A stretch of DNA of 64,000 bases from Rivihabitans pingtungensis (GCF_003201855.1 NZ_QJKI01000006.1:1-64000), one strand, 5' to 3'; shown: positions 42,165-51,539, numbered from the stretch's first letter. Numbers and translations: made by a program. Notes: generated by a model not told the origin, from the letters alone.

Positions 42165-43151
42165 ATGTTCAAGGCAGTGCTGATTGAAAAAGACGACGCT
42201 GGCTACCGCGCCAGCGTGCAGACGCTGGACGACGACGCCTTGCCTGAGGGCAATGTCAGCGTGCGCGTCAGCCATTCCACGCTCAACTACAAAGACGCGC
42301 TGGCCATCACCGGCCAAGGCCCGGTGGTGCGCAAATTTCCCATGGTTCCCGGTATTGATCTGGTCGGCATGGTGGAGACCAGCCAGCACCCGGATTATCA
42401 GCCGGGTGATGCGGTGTTGCTGAATGGCTGGGGCGTGGGCGAAAGCCATTGGGGCGGTCTGGCGCAACAAGCGCGTTTGAATGGCGATTGGCTGATTCCG
42501 CTGCCGACAGGCTTGACCGCCCAGCAGGCGATGGCGATTGGCACCGCCGGCTACACCGCCATGCTGTGTGTGATGACGCTGGAGCGCTATGGCGTGCAGC
42601 CCAAAGATGGTGAGGTGCTGGTGACCGGCGCGGCGGGCGGCGTGGGCAGTGTGGCGGTGGCCTTGCTCAGCCAGTTGGGCTATCGGGTGACGGCGATGAC
42701 CGGCCGCTTGCAAGACGCCGACTATCTGCGCGCGCTGGGCGCGGCGGAGGTGATCGAGCGCGGACCATACGTCGAGCCTGGCAAGCCGCTGGGCAAAGAG
42801 CGCTGGGCGGGCGCGGTGGACGTGGCGGGCGGCCATGTGCTGGCCAATGTCTGCGCCAGCATGCAATACCAGGGCGTGGTGACGGCGTGCGGCCTGGCTG
42901 CCGGCATGGCGCTGCCGGCCACCGTGGCGCCGTTTATTTTGCGCGGCGTCACCCTGGCCGGGGTGGACAGCGTGATGCGCCCGCGCGCCGACCGGCTGGT
43001 GGCCTGGCAGCGGCTGACGCAGGAATTGTCATTGGACAAGTTGGCGCTGATCGGCAGCCAGGAAGTGGGCCTGGACGAGGCGATTGGCCTGGCGGCGCGC
43101 CTGCTGAAGGGTGAGGTGCGCGGCCGCGTGGTGGTGGACGTCAACCGTTAA
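42165..43151 (+). CDS. acuI: AcuI/YhdH-family quinone-oxidoreductase-like acrylyl-CoA reductase
   Basis: The 328-residue zinc-independent MDR-family enzyme has the YhdH/AcuI pattern: [27 protein letters not shown] (about 59-69), [16 protein letters not shown] and the NADPH motif [12 protein letters not shown] (about 152-163). AcuI reduces acrylyl-CoA to propionyl-CoA with NADPH and helps detoxify acrylate. The exact substrate in this organism is inferred. An AAGAGGGAGAAACC ribosome site precedes the ATG. Confidence 0.9.
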   Translation: MFKAVLIEKDDAGYRASVQTLDDDALPEGNVSVRVSHSTLNYKDALAITGQGPVVRKFPMVPGIDLVGMVETSQHPDYQPGDAVLLNGWGVGESHWGGLAQQARLNGDWLIPLPTGLTAQQAMAIGTAGYTAMLCVMTLERYGVQPKDGEVLVTGAAGGVGSVAVALLSQLGYRVTAMTGRLQDADYLRALGAAEVIERGPYVEPGKPLGKERWAGAVDVAGGHVLANVCASMQYQGVVTACGLAAGMALPATVAPFILRGVTLAGVDSVMRPRADRLVAWQRLTQELSLDKLALIGSQEVGLDEAIGLAARLLKGEVRGRVVVDVNR

Positions 43152-43261
43152 GCGCGGCTAACACGCGCTCACCACATGCCCCTCTGGCCATGTGGTGTGG
43201 CGCACACTGTCTCCGCATCACGCAGCGGGGGCAGAGATTTTTTATTTTTCAGGAGTTTGTC

Positions 43262-43840
43262 ATGAGTGCTGACCTCACCCCGGCCATCAGCCGTTTTCCC
43301 GTGCCGGAACTGGACGCCCTGCCCGAAGACCTGCGCGCGCGCATCCTGGCCGTGCAGGAAAAATCCGGTTTTATCCCCAATGTGTTTCTCACCCTGGCAC
43401 ACCGGCCGGATGAGTTTCGCGCCTTTTTTGCCTACCACGACGCGCTGATGGACAAGCCCGGCAAGCTGAGCAAGGCCGAGCGCGAGATGATTGTGGTGGC
43501 CACCAGCAATCTGAACCAATGCCAGTATTGCGTGGTGGCGCATGGGGCGATTTTGCGCATTCGCGCCAAAGACCCGCTGATTGCCGACCAAGTGGCGATC
43601 AACTACCGCAAGGCGGACATCAGCGAACGGCAAAAAGCCATGCTGGACTTTGCCGTCAAGGTGTCGGCCAGCGCGCATCTGGTGGGCGAGGCGGATTTTG
43701 CCGCGCTGAAGGCGCATGATTTTGACGAAGAAGACATCTGGGACATCGCCGCAATTTCGGCGTTTTTTGGCATGTCCAACCGGCTGGCCAATGTGACCAG
43801 CATGCGGCCAAATGCCGAGTTTTACGCACTGGGCCGCTAA
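43262..43840 (+). CDS. AhpD-like peroxidase-related protein (carboxymuconolactone decarboxylase fold)
   Basis: The 192-residue protein has the CMD/AhpD fold with the redox motif CQYCVVAH (about residues 80-87). Its two cysteines and histidine match the AhpD catalytic triad pattern. Related proteins act in peroxide or alkylhydroperoxide defence. The start at 43262 follows CAGGAGTTTGTC. It is 110 bases after acuI, and its stop TAA is the first triplet of repeat copy D. Confidence 0.87.
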   Translation: MSADLTPAISRFPVPELDALPEDLRARILAVQEKSGFIPNVFLTLAHRPDEFRAFFAYHDALMDKPGKLSKAEREMIVVATSNLNQCQYCVVAHGAILRIRAKDPLIADQVAINYRKADISERQKAMLDFAVKVSASAHLVGEADFAALKAHDFDEEDIWDIAAISAFFGMSNRLANVTSMRPNAEFYALGR

Positions 43841-43948
43841 GCGCCGCTCACATAACCCTCATGGCGTGGTTGCACGGTCTCGCCGTACTGCTGACCTGTC
43901 TGTGCACGCCTTGCCAAGTGCGTTGCTTAGCGCGGTTCAAACGCGCTG
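43838..43948. repeat. MITE-like intergenic repeat, copy D
   Basis: Begins TAAGCGCCGCTCACATAACC at the AhpD-like stop and continues through CTCGCCGTACTGCTGACCTGTCTG, parallel to copy A. The right end is diverged, so its limit is approximate. Confidence 0.75.
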
Positions 43949-43950
43949 AG

Positions 43951-43977
43951 GCGGGCAGGTGGATCACACCTGCCCGC
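43951..43977. terminator. 11-bp hairpin downstream of leuA
   Basis: GCGGGCAGGTG (43951-43961) pairs exactly with CACCTGCCCGC (43967-43977) around GATCA. There is no U-run on either strand, so termination is uncertain. It lies between repeat D and the leuA stop. Confidence 0.45.
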
Positions 43978-44037
43978 CGGGCCGTGGCCGGGGATCACCC
44001 GGCGAAGCGGTTTCGTGAGTCAGGGGCGGATCGCGCC

Positions 44038-45579
44038 TCAGACTTCGGTTTGCGGATTCATGCGCTCGCCACGTTGGCTCAGGCGATTGAGCGCGGACAG
44101 ATACGCCTTGGCGCTGGCGACAATGATGTCGGTGTCGGCACCCTGGCCGTTGGCGATGCGGCCGTCGCGCGCCAGGCGCACGGTGACTTCGCCTTGCGAT
44201 TCGGTGCCCTTGGTGATGGCGTTCACCGAGTACAGCTCCAGTTCGGCGCCGCTGTTCACCAGCGATTCAATGGCCTTGAACGCTGCGTCCACCGGGCCCG
44301 AGCCGCCGGATTCGGCGCGTTTTTCCACGCCGTGTTCGGCAAACACGATATTGGCCAGCGGGGTTTCCCCGGTTTCGGTCGCCACCTTCAACGAGATGAA
44401 CTTGTAGCTGTCACTGCTGTGGCCGGCGTCGCCGTCGGACAGCAGGGCGTGCAGGTCTTCGTCGAAGATTTCGCGCTTGCGGTCGGCCAGGTCCTTGAAG
44501 CGGGCAAAGGCGGCGTTGATGGCTTCTTCGCCAGACAATTCAATGCCCAGTTCAGCCAGCTTGGTCTTGAAGGCGTTGCGGCCAGACAATTTGCCCAGGG
44601 TCAGGCGGTTGGCGCTCCAGCCCACCGACTCGGCGCTCATGATTTCGTAGGTTTCGCGGTGCTTGAGCACGCCATCCTGGTGGATGCCGGATTCGTGCGA
44701 GAAGGCGTTGGCGCCAACAATCGCCTTGTTCGGCTGCACCGGGTAGCCGGTGATGGTGGACACCAGCTTGGAGGTCGGCACAATCTGGGTGGGTTCGATG
44801 CCGGTATCGACATTGAACAGATCACGGCGGGTTTTGACCGCCATCACCACTTCTTCCAGCGAGGCATTGCCGGCGCGCTCGCCCAGGCCGTTGATGGTGC
44901 ATTCCACCTGACGAGCGCCGCCCTGCACGGCGGCCAGCGAGTTGGCCACCGCCATGCCCAGGTCGTTGTGGCAGTGGGTGGACCAGATCACCTGGTCGCT
45001 GTTTTTCACCCGGCTGATCAGCGTTTCAAAGCGCTCGCGCCAGGCCGACGGAATGCTGTAGCCCACGGTGTCCGGCACATTGATGGTCTTGGCGCCGGCG
45101 TCGATCACCGCTTCAAAGATGCGCACCAGAAAATCCATGTCCGAGCGCACGGCGTCTTCAGCGGAGAATTCCACGTCGTCGGTGTATTCCTTGGCGATGC
45201 GCACGGCGGCCACGGCGGCTTCCACCACTTGGTCCGGCGTCATGCGCAGCTTTTTCTCCATGTGGATCGGGCTGGTGGCGATGAAGGTGTGGATGCGGCC
45301 CTTGGCAGCCGGGCGGATGGCCTCGCCAGCGGTGCGCACGTCGCGCTCGTTGGCGCGCGCCAGGCTACAGACGGTGGAGTGCTTGACCACTTCGGCAATG
45401 GCGCGGATGGCGTCGGCGTCGCCGGGGCTGGCAGCAGCAAAACCGGCCTCGATCACGTCGACACCCAGCTTTTCCAGCTGGCGGGCGATGCGGATTTTTT
45501 CTTCCTTGGTCATCGCCGCGCCGGGGCTTTGTTCGCCATCGCGCAAGGTGGTGTCGAAAATGATGAGGCGGTCAGTCAT
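44038..45579 (-). CDS. leuA: 2-isopropylmalate synthase
   Basis: LeuA condenses acetyl-CoA with 2-ketoisovalerate, the first committed step of leucine synthesis. From the ATG at 45579 the protein has 513 residues, the usual length. Visible motifs are [15 protein letters not shown] (about 6-20), [33 protein letters not shown] and [11 protein letters not shown], plus the C-terminal regulatory domain from about 390. GGAG lies 9 bases upstream of this ATG. The frame is open further upstream into a HTH segment at 45580-45828, so a fused 596-residue product is also possible. Confidence 0.94.
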   Translation of the reverse strand: MTDRLIIFDTTLRDGEQSPGAAMTKEEKIRIARQLEKLGVDVIEAGFAAASPGDADAIRAIAEVVKHSTVCSLARANERDVRTAGEAIRPAAKGRIHTFIATSPIHMEKKLRMTPDQVVEAAVAAVRIAKEYTDDVEFSAEDAVRSDMDFLVRIFEAVIDAGAKTINVPDTVGYSIPSAWRERFETLISRVKNSDQVIWSTHCHNDLGMAVANSLAAVQGGARQVECTINGLGERAGNASLEEVVMAVKTRRDLFNVDTGIEPTQIVPTSKLVSTITGYPVQPNKAIVGANAFSHESGIHQDGVLKHRETYEIMSAESVGWSANRLTLGKLSGRNAFKTKLAELGIELSGEEAINAAFARFKDLADRKREIFDEDLHALLSDGDAGHSSDSYKFISLKVATETGETPLANIVFAEHGVEKRAESGGSGPVDAAFKAIESLVNSGAELELYSVNAITKGTESQGEVTVRLARDGRIANGQGADTDIIVASAKAYLSALNRLSQRGERMNPQTEV

Positions 45580-45828
45580 GATGCGATTCTCCGTCGTCGC
45601 CGGCGGCTTCAGGCCGGTCAAATAATCGTTGAAGCTGAAAGTCTGGCCGCGCAGGGCGGCCAGTTGGGCCAGTTTGTTCAGTTGCGCCAGCGGCAGGCTG
45701 CCGCGTTCGCGCCACTTGTAAATCGCCGCCCGGGAAACCGGCTCTTGCGGAAAAGCCTGGGTGAGTGCGTCAGCCAGGGCGGACGGGCCTCCGAAATCGG
45801 CAATCAAGCGGTCAATGTCCAATTGCAT
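45580..45828 (-). CDS. HTH domain in frame with and upstream of leuA
   Basis: These 83 codons run into leuA without a stop. The ATG at 45828 has AAGGAAACCGCC before it and a good promoter upstream, so it is very likely translated. The segment reads as a small Cro/YdaS-like [25 protein letters not shown], split by a turn from [20 protein letters not shown]. The AIYKWRERG stretch would be the recognition helix. It may be the N-terminus of a LeuA fusion or produce both long and short LeuA forms. Confidence 0.65.
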
Positions 45829-45855
45829 GGCGGTTTCCTTGTCTTGCTGTGTCAC

Positions 45856-45886
45856 AGGATAGCGAATCATTGGACACGGAGTCAAA
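45856..45886 (-). promoter_or_regulatory. HTH-leuA promoter overlapping an operator-like dyad
   Basis: On the minus strand TTGACT (45880-45885) and TATCCT (45856-45861) are 18 bases apart. The dyad TTGGACA-CGG-AGTCAAA (45870-45886, plus strand) covers the -35 and part of the spacer, so a protein bound here would block transcription. Confidence 0.7.
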
Positions 45887-45944
45887 TAATTTCTGTCGAT
45901 TGCGGCCAGAAAATGCGCCTTTCGACGGATTTAGTCTAATTTTC

Positions 45945-45961
45945 TTGGACATTATGTCTAA
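45945..45961. promoter_or_regulatory. Second operator-like palindrome upstream of HTH-leuA
   Basis: TTGGACATTATGTCTAA has 7-bp arms around TTA. Its centre is 75 bases from the promoter-overlapping dyad and its left arm is identical to it. A lone AGTCTAA half-site sits between them (about 45933-45939). Confidence 0.65.
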
Positions 45962-46010
45962 GTTTTTTGATTTTGTCTGGTGGCTGGACATGGCCCCCCA
46001 TCTGAAATGT

Positions 46011-46038
46011 AAAAAAGGTGGCCGTAGCCACCTTTTTT
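46011..46038. terminator. Bidirectional Rho-independent terminator
   Basis: AAAAAAGGTGGC (46011-46022) pairs exactly with GCCACCTTTTTT (46027-46038) around CGTA. It ends the pssA transcript on the minus strand. Confidence 0.9.
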
Positions 46039-46054
46039 ACCATCCCTATCACGC

Positions 46055-46816
46055 TCAGGGCGTTTGCGTGGGCGACGGCCCGGGGCGCAGGTAGCGCAGG
46101 GCAGCCATCACATAGCCAGACAGGCTATACAGCACGAAAAAGCCAAACAGCACCAGCGGCGGCTCGGACACAATCAGCAAAATGGCCAGCACCACCAGCA
46201 GCAAGGCCACAAACGGCACTTTGCGGCGGATGTGCAGCTCTTTAAAGCTCCAGAAGCGGGTGTTGACCACCATCGAGCAGCCGGCAAAGGCGGTAAAGCC
46301 CAGGGTGATCCAGTTCAGGTAGGGCAGGTCGGTGTAGCGGTAGGCGTGGCAAATCCACACCAGGCCGGCCACCAGCGCCGCTGCCGCCGGGCTGGGCAGG
46401 CCGATAAACCAGCGCTTGTCGGTGACGCCGATCATGGTGTTAAAGCGCGCCAGCCGCAGCGCGGCGCCAGCGCAGTAGATAAAGGCCACCATCCAGCCCA
46501 GCTTGCCCAGGCCGCGCAGCATCCATTCGTAAGCGATCAGCGCCGGCGCCACGCCAAAGCTGACCATGTCGGAGAGGCTGTCGAATTCGGCGCCAAAGGC
46601 GCTTTGGCTGTGGGTCATGCGCGCCACGCGGCCATCCATGCCGTCCAGCACCATGGCGATGAACACCGCCACGGCGGCGGTTTCAAAGCGCTGGTTCATG
46701 GCTTGCACCACGGCAAAAAAGCCGGCAAACAAGGCGGCCAGGGTAAACAGATTGGGCAGCAGGTAAATGCTTTGCTGCCGGAGGGTGAGTTTATTGCGGG
46801 AATCGGCTTGCGGCAT
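46055..46816 (-). CDS. pssA: CDP-diacylglycerol-serine O-phosphatidyltransferase
   Basis: PssA makes phosphatidylserine, the precursor of phosphatidylethanolamine. The 253-residue membrane protein has several hydrophobic helices and the CDP-alcohol phosphotransferase signature D-G-x2-A-R...G-x3-D-x3-D, seen as DGMDGRVARMTHSQSAFGAE followed by FDSLSD (about 57-82). This is the type II enzyme typical of Betaproteobacteria. The ATG at 46816 is preferred over an upstream start. Close linkage to leuA is conserved in this class. Confidence 0.93.
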   Translation of the reverse strand: MPQADSRNKLTLRQQSIYLLPNLFTLAALFAGFFAVVQAMNQRFETAAVAVFIAMVLDGMDGRVARMTHSQSAFGAEFDSLSDMVSFGVAPALIAYEWMLRGLGKLGWMVAFIYCAGAALRLARFNTMIGVTDKRWFIGLPSPAAAALVAGLVWICHAYRYTDLPYLNWITLGFTAFAGCSMVVNTRFWSFKELHIRRKVPFVALLLVVLAILLIVSEPPLVLFGFFVLYSLSGYVMAALRYLRPGPSPTQTP

Positions 46817-47024
46817 GAATGGCTCGTCAGGCCAGCACAGGGCGGCGCGGCGCGCTGCCCGGCACACGATCAGTGCGCCGGCTCGGCCAGAATGGTTGCG
46901 GTGGCGGACACTTTATCACCAATGACGGATGACAGCCATGGGGCACATGGGTGACCAGCATTCCACCACGGGCGGCAGACTGCTTTGCCGGTATGGCGGC
47001 CGGCAAGGCGCAGAGACGGTGTGT

Positions 47025-47789
47025 TCAGTCGTCGCGGCCCATGGCGCGGCGTTCGCGCTCTTGCTGGGCGATATAGCGTTGCACCAGGGTCTGCGCACGC
47101 GAATCCAGCTCGACAAATTCCACCCCCACTCGACGTTGCTCGGCGCCGCTGGTGCTGCGCGCCACCAGCTGATTACGCACTTTCAGCACCAGTGGAATCA
47201 CGCCGTATTCGCGCAGGTCCAGTTCGCAATTATTGTAGATGGTGCCGATGTCAAAACCGGGGATGCGGGCATTGAGCACCAACGACAGCCCGCCCAGGCT
47301 GATGTCGTACACTTGCAAGGTAATGGCTGCGCCGCCCTGGTAGTTGTACAGCGTGCAGCTGACTGGCGCCGTGCTGGGCAACTGGATGCGGAAGAATTCG
47401 CGCCGTTGCAGTTTGGTCACTTCATTGGGCAGCGGCGCCATGAAGGCCATCTGGCCGTCGTAATCCACCGTGCTGACGTCTTCCAGCAGGAACTGGGTTT
47501 TCACTCCGCCGGGCGAGCAGGTGAACACCGTGCGCTCGCTCTTGAGCAACTGGCGATTGGCTTCCGAGTTGCCGCTCTGGCTGAAATACAGACAGAAGCT
47601 TTTTTGGTCCACGCCCAGCACGCGCGAGATGATGAAGCTGCGGCCGTGGTTGGAAAAAATGGTCACCGGCTCGCCGTTGCTGGCCAGCGCACGCAAATGA
47701 TGAATGATGTCAGTGGCCGAGATGGTGGTGAACCGGGTGAGCTCTTCGGCGCCTTCGGCGGGCGCTTCGCCACGGGTGGATGCAGTCAC
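47025..47789 (-). CDS. ycgR: YcgR-like flagellar brake protein (PilZ domain)
   Basis: The 254-residue protein has an N-terminal YcgR-type domain (about 10-120) and a C-terminal PilZ domain. The cyclic di-GMP motifs are RREFFR (about 129-134) and DISLGG (about 161-166). YcgR binds cyclic di-GMP and slows the flagellar motor. The start is a GTG at 47787-47789 with AAGG 8 bases upstream; an upstream TTG would add 20 unlikely residues. No motility genes adjoin it. Confidence 0.87.
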   Translation of the reverse strand: MTASTRGEAPAEGAEELTRFTTISATDIIHHLRALASNGEPVTIFSNHGRSFIISRVLGVDQKSFCLYFSQSGNSEANRQLLKSERTVFTCSPGGVKTQFLLEDVSTVDYDGQMAFMAPLPNEVTKLQRREFFRIQLPSTAPVSCTLYNYQGGAAITLQVYDISLGGLSLVLNARIPGFDIGTIYNNCELDLREYGVIPLVLKVRNQLVARSTSGAEQRRVGVEFVELDSRAQTLVQRYIAQQERERRAMGRDD

Positions 47790-47946
47790 GGTGATGGCCT
47801 TGGACGGTGAACAAAACGAGTGCCCTGTGACGACAGGCCCGGATCGCAAGCGATGCCGGGCGGACGAAAAGGGCGAAAAGGCCGCCAGACGACATGGGTC
47901 ATACCGTGGTTTTACTTACGGCCTCTGACTAAATTTTACACGCTTT

Positions 47947-47966
47947 TAAGCCGCCCACAAAACCCG
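47947..47966. repeat. Half-copy of the intergenic repeat terminus
   Basis: TAAGCCGCCCACAAAACCCG closely matches the TAAGCGCCGCTCACAAAACC end of copies A and D. The rest of the element is absent. Confidence 0.5.
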
Positions 47967-47983
47967 GTGCGCGCTTTATCAGG

Positions 47984-48595
47984 CTATTGCAGCAAGGCAC
48001 GCAGATCGTGGGTGAAGGTCGCTGCACCACTGCCATAAGGCACTTCCACACGCAATTTTCCATCCCGGTCCAGCAGGTAAGCCCCGGCGCTGTGGTCCAT
48101 GGTGTAGTCGCCGTTGGCGCCATCCTGACGGCGATACAAGGCGCGGAATTGCCCGGCTACACTGGCAATTTGCGCGGGCGAGCCGGTCAGGCCGATAAAG
48201 CGGGGGTCAAATGCCGGGGCATAACTTTTCAGCAGCGCCTGGGTGTCGCGCGCCGGGTCGATGGTGATGAACAGCACCTGCACCTGGTCGGCTTGCGGGC
48301 CGAGTTCACGCATGCTTTGCGCCAACTCGGCCAGCGTGGTCGGGCACACGTCCGGGCAGTGGGTATAGCCAAAGTACACCGCCACCGGTTTGCCGCGAAA
48401 CTCGGACAGCTTGCGTGGCTGGCCGTTGTGGTCGGTGAGGGTGAAATCCTGAAGGGTAAGCGAGCCGCTGATATCCCGCCCCTGAAACGCCACGGCCGGC
48501 GGGCTGGGCGGCGTGGGTGAGCAGGCAGGCAGGGGGCAGGCCAGCGCGGCTGCGATGCAAACGTGGGTGAGCAGGCGGGCAAAAGGCAACGGCAT
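47984..48595 (-). CDS. SCO1/SenC-family copper chaperone lipoprotein
   Basis: The 203-residue thioredoxin-like protein has lipobox-like LPAC near residue 25 and the copper-binding CPDVC motif (about 80-84). The conserved histidine lies in MDHSAG near residue 166. SCO proteins deliver copper to the CuA site of cytochrome c oxidase or act in redox control. No oxidase genes are adjacent. Confidence 0.9.
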   Translation of the reverse strand: MPLPFARLLTHVCIAAALACPLPACSPTPPSPPAVAFQGRDISGSLTLQDFTLTDHNGQPRKLSEFRGKPVAVYFGYTHCPDVCPTTLAELAQSMRELGPQADQVQVLFITIDPARDTQALLKSYAPAFDPRFIGLTGSPAQIASVAGQFRALYRRQDGANGDYTMDHSAGAYLLDRDGKLRVEVPYGSGAATFTHDLRALLQ

Positions 48596-48699
48596 GATTC
48601 AGGATCCGTAAAATCAGCGGTGAAAGCGGGTGGGAAGTGCGCAGCATAGCGTAATGCCAAGGGGCTTGGCTGCGGCGTTTTGTCGCAAGTGACCTGGGG

Positions 48700-49344
48700 T
48701 CAGCGGTGTTTCATCCGGTCTTCGCTGGCCGCCTGCCAGGCCAGCACCGCCTCGCTGCCATGCAGCCGGCCATTCATATAGCGCCCGACACGCTCCAGCA
48801 TGCGCTGAGGGTGGCGGGCCAGCTCGGCGCGATCCTTGAGGAACACCGCCACCTGGTCGTTCCAGATGTCCTGGTCCTGATAGGCGGTGAATGACTCCAG
48901 CAGCACGCAGGCAAATCCACTGCGCTCGCCCCAGCGCGCCAGGGCCATACCGGCATCCGGGTAAAACCGCCAGCAGTCCACCGGGTAGCGGTGAAAATCG
49001 CCATTGGCCGGGGCATTCAGATACAGCAATCCGCCCGGCGCCAGCACGCGCAGCGCTTCGTTGAACATCAGCCAGAAAAATTCGATGTGCTCAAAACACG
49101 AGCTGCTGACCACCACATCCACGCTGGCGTCGGCAAACGGCAGGCGATACGGATCGTCCAGCACCACATCCACGCCGGGGCCAGGCACAAAATCCACGCC
49201 GATATAGCGGCAGCCGGCCGGCGCGCCATGGCGCAGGCTGCCATTGATGTCTTGCGCGCCGATATCAACGATGGTGACGTCGGCCTCGCGGCCAAGATAG
49301 GTGTCAAAAAACAGCTGTCCGTGTTTCAATGCGCTGACATGCAT
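48700..49344 (-). CDS. Class I SAM-dependent methyltransferase
   Basis: The 214-residue protein has a methyltransferase-11-like core: VTIVDIGAQDINGS (about 23-36), YIGVDFVPGPGVDVV (about 47-61), YRLPFADASVDVVVS and EALRVLAPGGLLYLNAP (about 96-112). The GxGxG loop is atypical (DIGAQD). The substrate is unknown; similar proteins occur in polysaccharide clusters. GAGGAATCATC precedes the ATG. It is divergent from a WcbI-like gene. Confidence 0.83.
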   Translation of the reverse strand: MHVSALKHGQLFFDTYLGREADVTIVDIGAQDINGSLRHGAPAGCRYIGVDFVPGPGVDVVLDDPYRLPFADASVDVVVSSSCFEHIEFFWLMFNEALRVLAPGGLLYLNAPANGDFHRYPVDCWRFYPDAGMALARWGERSGFACVLLESFTAYQDQDIWNDQVAVFLKDRAELARHPQRMLERVGRYMNGRLHGSEAVLAWQAASEDRMKHR

Positions 49345-49442
49345 GATGATTCCTCAAATCTGTCTTGCCACTGGCGCTGCTGAGCTGCCGCCGCGAGGGG
49401 GCGGCAAGCGGCGTCTGGCGTTTTCTGGAGCACGCTGCACCC

Positions 49443-50360
49443 ATGTTGTTTTACGGCAATCCGGCGCCCGACGCCGAGCTGGTGGTGATGTATGGCAACT
49501 GCCAAATCCCGTTTTTGGCCAGTTTGCTGGCCGCCGCCCATGGCGACAAAGGCTTTCTTTGTGTGCTCAACCACGCACTGCCCGGCGAAGAAGCCGACCG
49601 CCCCACCCCCGAGCAGATGCAGCGCTGCTGCCTGTATCTGGAACAATACGACAGCCAGTTTGATCTGGCCGCCTGGGGTGTGCCGCCAGAGATTGAGCGC
49701 TATGGCCTGCCTTTGCGCCGCTACCTGCGCGAGCATTGTCCGCCCGCGTGCCCCATTCTGATCTATCCCAGTTTTGTGATGACCTGCATGTGGCCGTTTG
49801 CCGTCACCAGCGACCCGCGCAATGTGCCCGAGCCCAAGCATGTCTGGGGGCGTTATCCCTATGGCAACCGGGTGGCGCTGGAAGTGGCGGCCAGCGGCTT
49901 GCGCGGCGCGCAGGGGCTGGCCGCCTATCAGCAACAGTCGGCGGCGCAGATGCCGGATTTGACCGCCCTGCTGGCGCGGGCCGAGCGCAAGCTGTGGCAC
50001 CGTGACGCGCAGTGCGACGTCAAAATTGGCGACTATGTGTGGAGCAATTTCCGTGAGCGCCATCTGTTTCTGGCGTACGCCCATGTCCGCGCCGAAGCGA
50101 TTGGTGAGTTGGCGCAGCGGCTGTGGCGCGCCGTGCAGCCGCTGCTGGGCGGTGATGCCGACGCTGCCTGGCGGCGCTTGAACGCCGCCATCGACGCCAT
50201 GCCTGATATGGATACCATGGAAGAGCCGATCGACCCGCTGGTCGCCCAAGAGCTGGGGTTGAAATTCTACCAGCCGGACATGCGCTTTCGCTGGTTTGAC
50301 CAGCGCTGGACCTTTGCCGAGTACATCACCCGCTATATCGACTACGACACCTCCTGGTAA
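49443..50360 (+). CDS. WcbI-like polysaccharide biosynthesis putative acetyltransferase
   Basis: The 305-residue protein shows the WcbI-type N-terminal motif ELVVMYGNCQIPFLASLL (about 12-29), where an SGNH-like GNC replaces GDS. It has a conserved IYPSFVMTCMWPF block near 107-119. In Burkholderia WcbI is linked to capsule acetylation. The family assignment rests on the motif only. The ATG at 49443 is preferred; upstream residues show no pattern. Its flanking genes are both minus-strand methyltransferases. Confidence 0.7.
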   Translation: MLFYGNPAPDAELVVMYGNCQIPFLASLLAAAHGDKGFLCVLNHALPGEEADRPTPEQMQRCCLYLEQYDSQFDLAAWGVPPEIERYGLPLRRYLREHCPPACPILIYPSFVMTCMWPFAVTSDPRNVPEPKHVWGRYPYGNRVALEVAASGLRGAQGLAAYQQQSAAQMPDLTALLARAERKLWHRDAQCDVKIGDYVWSNFRERHLFLAYAHVRAEAIGELAQRLWRAVQPLLGGDADAAWRRLNAAIDAMPDMDTMEEPIDPLVAQELGLKFYQPDMRFRWFDQRWTFAEYITRYIDYDTSW

Positions 50361-50392
50361 GCCGTGCTCGCCATGCTCTTCTGGCGGTGCGC

Positions 50393-51445
50393 TCAGGCGC
50401 GGCGGCGCAGCACCACCACATCCTGATGGCCGGCCATCGCCTCGATGATGTCCAGCACGTCAAAATACCGCCCCCAGTGCGCCAGGATGTAATCCGGGGC
50501 ATGCAGCACATCCGGGCCGCTGGGCGTGGGGCTGTCCAGTCCGGCATGGCCGGCCATATCATGCCAGCCGGTGCGGTGGGCTTCCAGCTTGTGCACCATG
50601 GGCGTGCGATAGAGCGCCATATGGGTCAGCCCCTGCACTGACAGCAACAGCAGTGCGCCGGGGCGGGTGAGGCGTTGCAGCTCGGCCAGCCAGGCATCCT
50701 GCTCGGCTTCGCTCAGGTGCGGCAGCATCGACAGGCCCAATACCAGATCGAATTGTCCGCTGGCCAGCGTGTCTCCCATGGCGACAAAGTGGGCCGCTGG
50801 CAGGGCGGTGCGGCAATACTGCATATGCGCCGGCTGGCTGCCCATGCCGGTCACGGCCGGGCCTTGCCCTACCAGATAGCGGGTCAGCCGGCCCACGCCA
50901 CAGCCCCAATCCAGAATCGCGGTAAACGATGACAAGGGGCGGCTAAAGCGTTCGCTCAGCAGATGGGCAAAGCGCGCCACCATGGTGGCGCCGCCCAGGC
51001 AAAAGGCCTGAGGGTCTGGCGTGCCGATCACCTGGGCAATCAGTTCTGCCGGCGGTAAGGGGGATTCCTGGGCGGGATCCGCCAGAAACCAGGCGGTGCG
51101 GTAAGACCAGGCATGTTCGCCAGCGGGGCCGGTGACATTGAAGCGTGCCCAGCCGCCAGGAAAGCTCAGTCCGCCGTCCGTCAGATAATGCCGGCAACGA
51201 AAGCGTGAATGGGCTGCCTGTGGCACGTCGGGAAACACCGTCAGCAGGTCGGGCGAGGGCAACGGCCATTCCAGTACGTCAAAATCCACGCCATTGACCA
51301 AAAAGCGGCACTGCGTCTGCGCATCCCACACCCCGAGCGCCCAGCCTTCCATCAGCAGACTGTCAGCGTCCAGCGTGATGCGATCCGGCATCCAGCGCAG
51401 ATGCCTGGCTACGGCCAACTGCAAATCGGCCTCGTAAAGCGTCAT
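50393..51445 (-). CDS. SAM-dependent methyltransferase with N-terminal extension
   Basis: The 350-residue protein has an N-terminal beta-rich region (about 1-125) of unknown fold. A Rossmann methyltransferase domain follows, with motif I AILDWGCGVGRL (about 176-187) and LVLGLSMLPHLSEAEQDAWL near 235-254. The substrate is unknown. It faces the WcbI-like gene convergently, 32 bases away, and may belong to the same surface-glycan function. Confidence 0.82.
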   Translation of the reverse strand: MTLYEADLQLAVARHLRWMPDRITLDADSLLMEGWALGVWDAQTQCRFLVNGVDFDVLEWPLPSPDLLTVFPDVPQAAHSRFRCRHYLTDGGLSFPGGWARFNVTGPAGEHAWSYRTAWFLADPAQESPLPPAELIAQVIGTPDPQAFCLGGATMVARFAHLLSERFSRPLSSFTAILDWGCGVGRLTRYLVGQGPAVTGMGSQPAHMQYCRTALPAAHFVAMGDTLASGQFDLVLGLSMLPHLSEAEQDAWLAELQRLTRPGALLLLSVQGLTHMALYRTPMVHKLEAHRTGWHDMAGHAGLDSPTPSGPDVLHAPDYILAHWGRYFDVLDIIEAMAGHQDVVVLRRRA

Positions 51446-51539
51446 GATGAAAATCCAGGCAGAGGAATGGCCGCATTATGGCATGCGCTGGGTGTCAGCC
51501 GCGCATGACGGCAGTACCGGCTGAAGGGGTGGCTCGTTC

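Noticed and set aside
43861..45939. A 692-residue open frame on the plus strand opposite leuA
   Set aside because: Antisense shadow of leuA with no ribosome site; its first part runs through repeat copy D.
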